DNA from: Acidobacteriaceae bacterium
GTDB lineage: Bacteria > Acidobacteriota > Terriglobia > Terriglobales > Acidobacteriaceae
Reading direction: 5' to 3'
NCBI GenBank assembly: GCA_003168235.1
Contig: PMSZ01000397.1
Coordinates: 1,271 to 9,297, forward strand
DNA length: 8,027 nt
Shown: piece by piece, positions 4,878 through 8,027 of the stretch
How positions within the stretch are numbered: position 1 is the first letter of the stretch
Layout: every line of letters starts with the position of its first letter
Translations under genes and position numbers: made by a program
The notes under the pieces: generated by a model
The model's database searches: none
What the model saw: only the letters and a program-made list of their open reading frames with translations
Told to the model about the DNA's origin: nothing

Positions 4878-5535
4878 CATGAGAAGTTCGAGAACAAATG
4901 CGAGACCTTGCCGACACCGGGCCAGCGGCTTCAGCTTGCTGGAGATGGTGATCGTAGTTGCGATCAGCCTTACCCTGCTGGTGGTCTCGGTGGTGAGCCT
5001 CGAACCGCTACTGAAAATGCAACGCGTGACCAACTCGTACAACATGACGTTGGCGGCGCTGCGACAGGCGCGCGATAACGCGATTTCGCAGCGCACCGCC
5101 TATCAGGTGACTTTCAACCAAACCACTACGCCGCCGGTGGTCACAACGATCACGGTGGCGCCCACGACGACCTTTACCGGCGACCTTCCGTCGGCAACTT
5201 ATCAATATCCGAACGACGTATTTTTTCTGGTGCCGCCTACAGGCACATCGGCACCGGACAGTATTGGCACGGGATCGAACGCGGTTGACTTCGGCTACAC
5301 AGCCAGCAGCAGCGCCGGCGGACAAACGAGCTTTTATTTTTGCCCGGACGGCTCGGCGCAGACCGCGTCGACCTGTGCCGGAGCGGGCAATTGGGATGGT
5401 GGAGTCGTCTACCTGGCGCGCAGTGTGACCGACACCGGAAGTTACCGGGCGGTGGATCTGTTTGGCGCCACGGGCCGACTTCATGGATGGCGGCTTTACC
5501 CCGCGGGATCGGGATATCAATGGCTACGACAATGA
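4873..5535 (+). CDS. Minor pilin / pseudopilin, GspH/FimT family
   Basis: The 220-residue product has a basic leader (1-19) ending in Gly19, then the prepilin motif FSLLE with Glu at mature position +5 (Glu24) and a hydrophobic helix, MVIVVAISLTLLVVSVV (25-41). The prepilin peptidase would cut after Gly19 and the helix would anchor the subunit in the inner membrane before assembly. The LAALRQARDNAISQRTAYQVTF segment (60-81) is typical of FimT/GspH pseudopilins, where it leads into the beta-rich C-terminal domain. Two cysteines (157 and 168) flank the segment PDGSAQTAST and could form a disulfide. As first gene of the pilin operon it matches FimT/FimU, a pilus-tip or priming-complex component; that function comes from the family and gene order. 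The gene is followed by a 16-base overlap with the PilV-like gene. A type II secretion pseudopilin role is less likely, given the PilV/PilW/PilX neighbours. Confidence 0.85.
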   Translation: MNMRSSRTNARPCRHRASGFSLLEMVIVVAISLTLLVVSVVSLEPLLKMQRVTNSYNMTLAALRQARDNAISQRTAYQVTFNQTTTPPVVTTITVAPTTTFTGDLPSATYQYPNDVFFLVPPTGTSAPDSIGTGSNAVDFGYTASSSAGGQTSFYFCPDGSAQTASTCAGAGNWDGGVVYLARSVTDTGSYRAVDLFGATGRLHGWRLYPAGSGYQWLRQ

Positions 5536-6188
5536 CAAGGTCAACGAAAACGATCAGGCACGGCGGGCGTCGCCGACAGAGGAAGCACACAGCGGAGGGA
5601 TTCTCGCTGATCGAGGTTCTGATCTCGATGGCAGTGCTGACGGTGGGAATGGTGAGTCTGCTGGGAGTCTTTGGCCTGGCGATGGCGTCGACGCAAACGG
5701 CGCAGCAGGACATGATCGCGAAGCAATTGGCGAACGAGGCATACGAGTCCATCATCACGGCGCGCAACACCACGCAGGTCACGTTTGACGATATTCAAAA
5801 TGCAGGTTCGACGTACTGCCCGATCACGGGAAATGCGACTTGCGGAATTTTCTCGACCGGGTTGCAGCCGATGTACCAGGCGATCGGGGCAAGCGCGACA
5901 GGGACGTGCGCGGCGTACGAAGGCATTCTGGGAACGACGTGCGACGTTGGCCAGCCGGAGCAAACTCTGCAGGACCCGGGGGCAGACGGAGTCTTTCAGA
6001 CGGCGGACGACACGTTTATACCGTTGACCGGCTACCAACGTTCGATCACGATCGGGTTCCTGTACGACTCGCAAGGCAACCTGATCTCATCGTTGCGCAG
6101 TATCACGATCACGATGCAGTACACGACGGCGCAGGCGAAGACGCAGAAGACGTACATCATGAATTCGCTGATTTCGCAGTATCAGTAA
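5520..6188 (+). CDS. Minor pilin, PilV-like
   Basis: The 222-residue protein begins with a 27-residue, strongly basic leader (GGRRRQRKH) ending in Gly27, followed by FSLIEVLISMAVLTVGMVSLLGVFGLAM, with Glu32 at +5. GFSLIEVLISMAVLTVGM is the usual pattern of PilV-type prepilins. The soluble part has four cysteines (100, 108, 130, 141), an even number suited to two disulfides in the periplasm. The segment DPGADGVFQTADDTF (152-166) is acidic. The ATG at 5520 was chosen because it precedes the full leader; a second ATG at 5532, overlapping the upstream stop as ATGA, is possible and gives a leader four residues shorter. The reading frame overlaps the FimT-like gene by 16 bases, so the two are probably translated together. 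Role by family: minor pilin in the priming or tip complex of type IV pili. Confidence 0.85.
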   Translation: MATTMTRSTKTIRHGGRRRQRKHTAEGFSLIEVLISMAVLTVGMVSLLGVFGLAMASTQTAQQDMIAKQLANEAYESIITARNTTQVTFDDIQNAGSTYCPITGNATCGIFSTGLQPMYQAIGASATGTCAAYEGILGTTCDVGQPEQTLQDPGADGVFQTADDTFIPLTGYQRSITIGFLYDSQGNLISSLRSITITMQYTTAQAKTQKTYIMNSLISQYQ

Positions 6189-6198
6189 AAGGGGAGTT

Positions 6199-7335
6199 AT
6201 GAGCCATCGCTCGACCAAGCGCCAGAGTGGGTACAGTCTGCTGGAAATGACGGTGTCGATCGCACTGGGATCGGTGGTGCTGGCCGCTGCGGTGCAGATC
6301 TACATTCAGGGAGTGAACGCGACGTGGACCACGACACAACGGGCGGAGTTGCAGCAGGACTTTCGAGCGGCTTCGAACATCCTGACCAAAGACCTTAGCC
6401 TGGCGGGGGCAGGACTGACGCCGGGAGCAGCCATTGCGCTGCCCTCGACGAGCACGCCGGTGTATGGCTGCGACCAGTCGGGAACGTGCTATATCAACGG
6501 CGGTTCGGTGGCGTATCCAAAACAAGGTTCGACGGCCTACCTTTACGGACTGCTGCCGGGATATGACGATGGCCCGATACTTCTGGCGGTGCAGGGAGCG
6601 ACCGATGTGGTCACGACGGTGTACGCGGACAGCACTTTTTATCTGGACTGCTACACGGCGACGATCACGAGCACGACCACGGTGAGTTTCACGTTGAACG
6701 CGGCGAGTTCGAATTGCACGGCGGGCAGCAACACGATCCAGGCGGTGAATGATTCGGCGGCGGGATTGGTGGCGGGCGATCTGGTGCTCTTCACGTTTGG
6801 GTCGACGAATGTGGTGGCCGAGGTGACGACGGCGGCGACCAGCGGGGGAGTGGCCACGTTCGCGACCGGCGATGCGCTGAAGTTCAATCAGGCTGCGGCG
6901 GTGAACTACAGCCTGGCCAGCCAGTACAACTCGCACACCCCGGTTACCGGCTACGGAACACGGATCGACGTAATCAGCTATTACATCGACAATAGCCCCT
7001 CTCCGCCACGGCTGATGCGGCAAGTGAGCGGACACACACCTGTGCCGGTGGCGGAAAACGTGGTTTATCTGAAATTCACGTATGACCTGTTCAACACATC
7101 CACCGATACGCCAGCGGTGGCTTGCAGCAACCCGGGAGCGGCGAGCGACGGGTGCTCGGGGACCTCGACGGGATTGCTTCCGAACGCGATCACCAAGATC
7201 AACGTGGCGAACATGGCGATCGACAGCACGCTAAACAGCTCCCAGTTCGGGCAAGCCAACGGCTATCAGCGAATGGACTTGCAGACATCGATCTGCGCGC
7301 GAAATTTAACCTACGTCAATAACTATCCCAATTAG
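6199..7335 (+). CDS. Minor pilin, PilW-like
   Basis: The 378-residue protein starts with a short leader (MSHRSTKRQSG), cut after Gly11, then YSLLEMTVSIALGSVVLAAAVQIYI with Glu16 at +5. The first mature residue would be Tyr12, where Phe is usual. The next segment, RAELQQDFRAASNILTKDLSLAGAGL (48-73), is the pattern of PilW-type pilins, whose long helix ends with a conserved RxxxxxLxxDLxxAG-like stretch. The rest is long, Thr/Ser/Ala/Gly-rich and predicted to be beta-rich, with seven cysteines. A strong ribosome site (AAGGGGAG, 6189-6196) immediately precedes the ATG, 10 nt after the PilV-like stop. The size is typical for PilW, the largest of the minor pilins. By family knowledge it belongs to the membrane-embedded priming complex with PilV, PilX and PilY1. 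It is the third gene of the operon. Confidence 0.85.
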   Translation: MSHRSTKRQSGYSLLEMTVSIALGSVVLAAAVQIYIQGVNATWTTTQRAELQQDFRAASNILTKDLSLAGAGLTPGAAIALPSTSTPVYGCDQSGTCYINGGSVAYPKQGSTAYLYGLLPGYDDGPILLAVQGATDVVTTVYADSTFYLDCYTATITSTTTVSFTLNAASSNCTAGSNTIQAVNDSAAGLVAGDLVLFTFGSTNVVAEVTTAATSGGVATFATGDALKFNQAAAVNYSLASQYNSHTPVTGYGTRIDVISYYIDNSPSPPRLMRQVSGHTPVPVAENVVYLKFTYDLFNTSTDTPAVACSNPGAASDGCSGTSTGLLPNAITKINVANMAIDSTLNSSQFGQANGYQRMDLQTSICARNLTYVNNYPN

Positions 7336-7397
7336 CGACGGAGAAGAAAAAGGGCGGTACCGAAGATGGGGCACAAAGCGACGGGGACGGACACCAT

Positions 7398-7403
7398 GGG
7401 GAG
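7398..7403 (+). promoter_or_regulatory. Ribosome binding site favouring the 7411 start of the PilX-like gene
   Basis: GGGGAG stands 7 nt before the ATG at 7411. In-frame ATGs at 7366 and 7396 would add 15 or 5 residues. 7366 has a possible AAGGGCGG upstream and cannot be excluded, but 7411 has the better site and gives a 25-residue leader. Confidence 0.55.
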
Positions 7404-7410
7404 TAACGGG

Positions 7411-8027
7411 ATGAAGAACGCGAGACTGCACACGACTGGATTGCGCGCCTTCACATTGCGCGTCTTCAAATTGCGCGAGAAGGGATTCACGCTGATTGCG
7501 TCCTTGCTGATGCTGTTGCTGCTGTCGGGGATCGCGATCGGGCTGATGTTGATGGTCAATACCGAAGGCAAGGTGGGCGGAACGGACCTGCAGAACAACC
7601 TGGCGTTTCACGCGGCAGAAGGTGGCATTGAGAAAATGGCCACCGATCTCGCGTCGACGTTTAATAATGCCCAGTCTCCGAGTGCCTCGCAAATCTGCGG
7701 TGTACAGGCCACCGCGAACCAGCCGACGTTGCTGGGCGTGAATTGGACGGTTTATTCGATATCCGCGCCGGGGATCACTTGCACGGGATCAACCGGCACG
7801 GGAACGCCGACCGCCACATGGGGCCAGATCAGTGCCGGTCCAAATCAGGGTTTGTGGGCGCAGATCATCCCGGTCAGCATGCAGGCAAATGCGGCCATGT
7901 TTGGGCAGCAGGAAGTGAGCATGACGCGGGGCGCGCAGGTGGCGCTGATTCCGGTGTTCCAGTTCGGCGTGTTTTGCGAAGGCGATTGCGGCTTCTTCAA
8001 CAGCCCGAACCTCACCTTTGCCGGACG
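7411..8027 (+). CDS. Minor pilin, PilX-like, partial (runs off the right edge)
   Basis: The frame is open from 7411 to the window end (205 residues, no stop). A basic 25-residue leader ends in Gly25, followed by FTLIASLLMLLLLSGIAIGLMLMVNTE, a membrane helix matching the PilX N-terminal domain, and LAFHAAEGGIEKMATDLAS (64-82), the AF-x-AAE-x-x-xE segment characteristic of PilX. The residue at mature position +5 is Ala30, not Glu, as in other PilX-type proteins that begin with a GxxLxxxLLxLLL pattern. The soluble part has cysteines at 96, 124, 189 and 193. A 15-bp tandem repeat encodes LRAFT-LRVFK-LREKG inside the leader. It follows the PilW-like gene after 75 nt and completes the FimT-PilV-PilW-PilX order. 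By family, PilX joins the priming complex and may sit at the pilus tip with PilY1; that PilY1 follows is only a prediction. Confidence 0.82.
   Translation, partial: MKNARLHTTGLRAFTLRVFKLREKGFTLIASLLMLLLLSGIAIGLMLMVNTEGKVGGTDLQNNLAFHAAEGGIEKMATDLASTFNNAQSPSASQICGVQATANQPTLLGVNWTVYSISAPGITCTGSTGTGTPTATWGQISAGPNQGLWAQIIPVSMQANAAMFGQQEVSMTRGAQVALIPVFQFGVFCEGDCGFFNSPNLTFAG
7441..7478 (+). repeat. 15-bp tandem repeat, two and a half copies, in the PilX-like leader
   Basis: The unit TTGCGCG(C/T)CTTCA(C/A)A occurs at 7441-7455 and 7456-7470, with 13 of 15 positions identical, and a third partial copy (TTGCGCGA) begins at 7471. The period equals five codons, giving LRAFT, LRVFK, LREKG in frame. Copy-number change would lengthen or shorten the prepilin leader by five residues per unit without a frameshift. 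Confidence 0.75.

Noticed and set aside
5008..7692. Several minus-strand open frames opposite the pilin genes
   Set aside because: They are Arg-rich shadows of the pilin coding frames, whose prepilin motifs and ribosome sites define the real genes.
1..8027. Mobile elements, tRNA/rRNA genes, CRISPR arrays, toxin-antitoxin or phage-defence genes
   Set aside because: No transposase, integrase, regularly spaced repeat-spacer array, tRNA-like fold or defence-type protein could be recognised on either strand.

Overview
The window is GC-rich, gene-dense bacterial DNA. It carries a GAF-domain gene, a UDP-glucose dehydrogenase / UDP-xylose synthase pair, a degenerate-receiver plus double-PilZ protein, and a type IV minor-pilin operon. 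This gene content and the protein style (a UDP-glucose dehydrogenase with an extra loop before the STKSAELIKHASNAF block, and a PilX-like pilin of the GFTLIASLL type) suggest an Acidobacteriota genome of the Terriglobia/Koribacter kind. That placement is inferred from recognition, not from a search. No RNA genes, insertion sequences, CRISPR arrays or phage genes are visible.

Layout. (1) Positions 1-665, minus strand: a GAF-domain protein whose C-terminus lies beyond the left edge. (2) 666-933: a divergent intergenic region with a 22-bp near-perfect dyad. (3) 934-2349 and 2346-3314, plus strand: ugd and a UDP-glucuronate decarboxylase (UXS), translationally coupled through a TTGA overlap. Together they convert UDP-glucose to UDP-glucuronate and then UDP-xylose for surface polysaccharide. 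(4) 3311-4444, minus strand: a protein with a degenerate receiver domain and two PilZ domains, converging on UXS with a 4-bp tail overlap inside an inverted repeat. (5) 4445-4872: a divergent regulatory region with a good sigma-70-type promoter, two repeat families and a long leader. (6) 4873 to the right edge, plus strand: four minor pilin genes in the order FimT/GspH, PilV, PilW, PilX. The last is cut by the window edge. This order matches the known fimU-pilV-pilW-pilX-pilY1 arrangement, so a PilY1-like adhesin gene may follow outside the window.

How it fits together: the three units are all about the cell surface, namely nucleotide-sugar supply for exopolysaccharide, a probable cyclic-di-GMP effector, and pilus priming/tip proteins. 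Joint regulation by cyclic-di-GMP is plausible but inferred.

The observations most worth a second look are: the loss of the usual catalytic Asp after the active-site Cys of UGDH (CFPKA instead of CFPKD); 15-bp tandem repeats at the 5' ends of two separate pilin genes; and paired operator-like repeats placed around the -35 box of the pilin promoter. I found no clearly novel multi-gene system.
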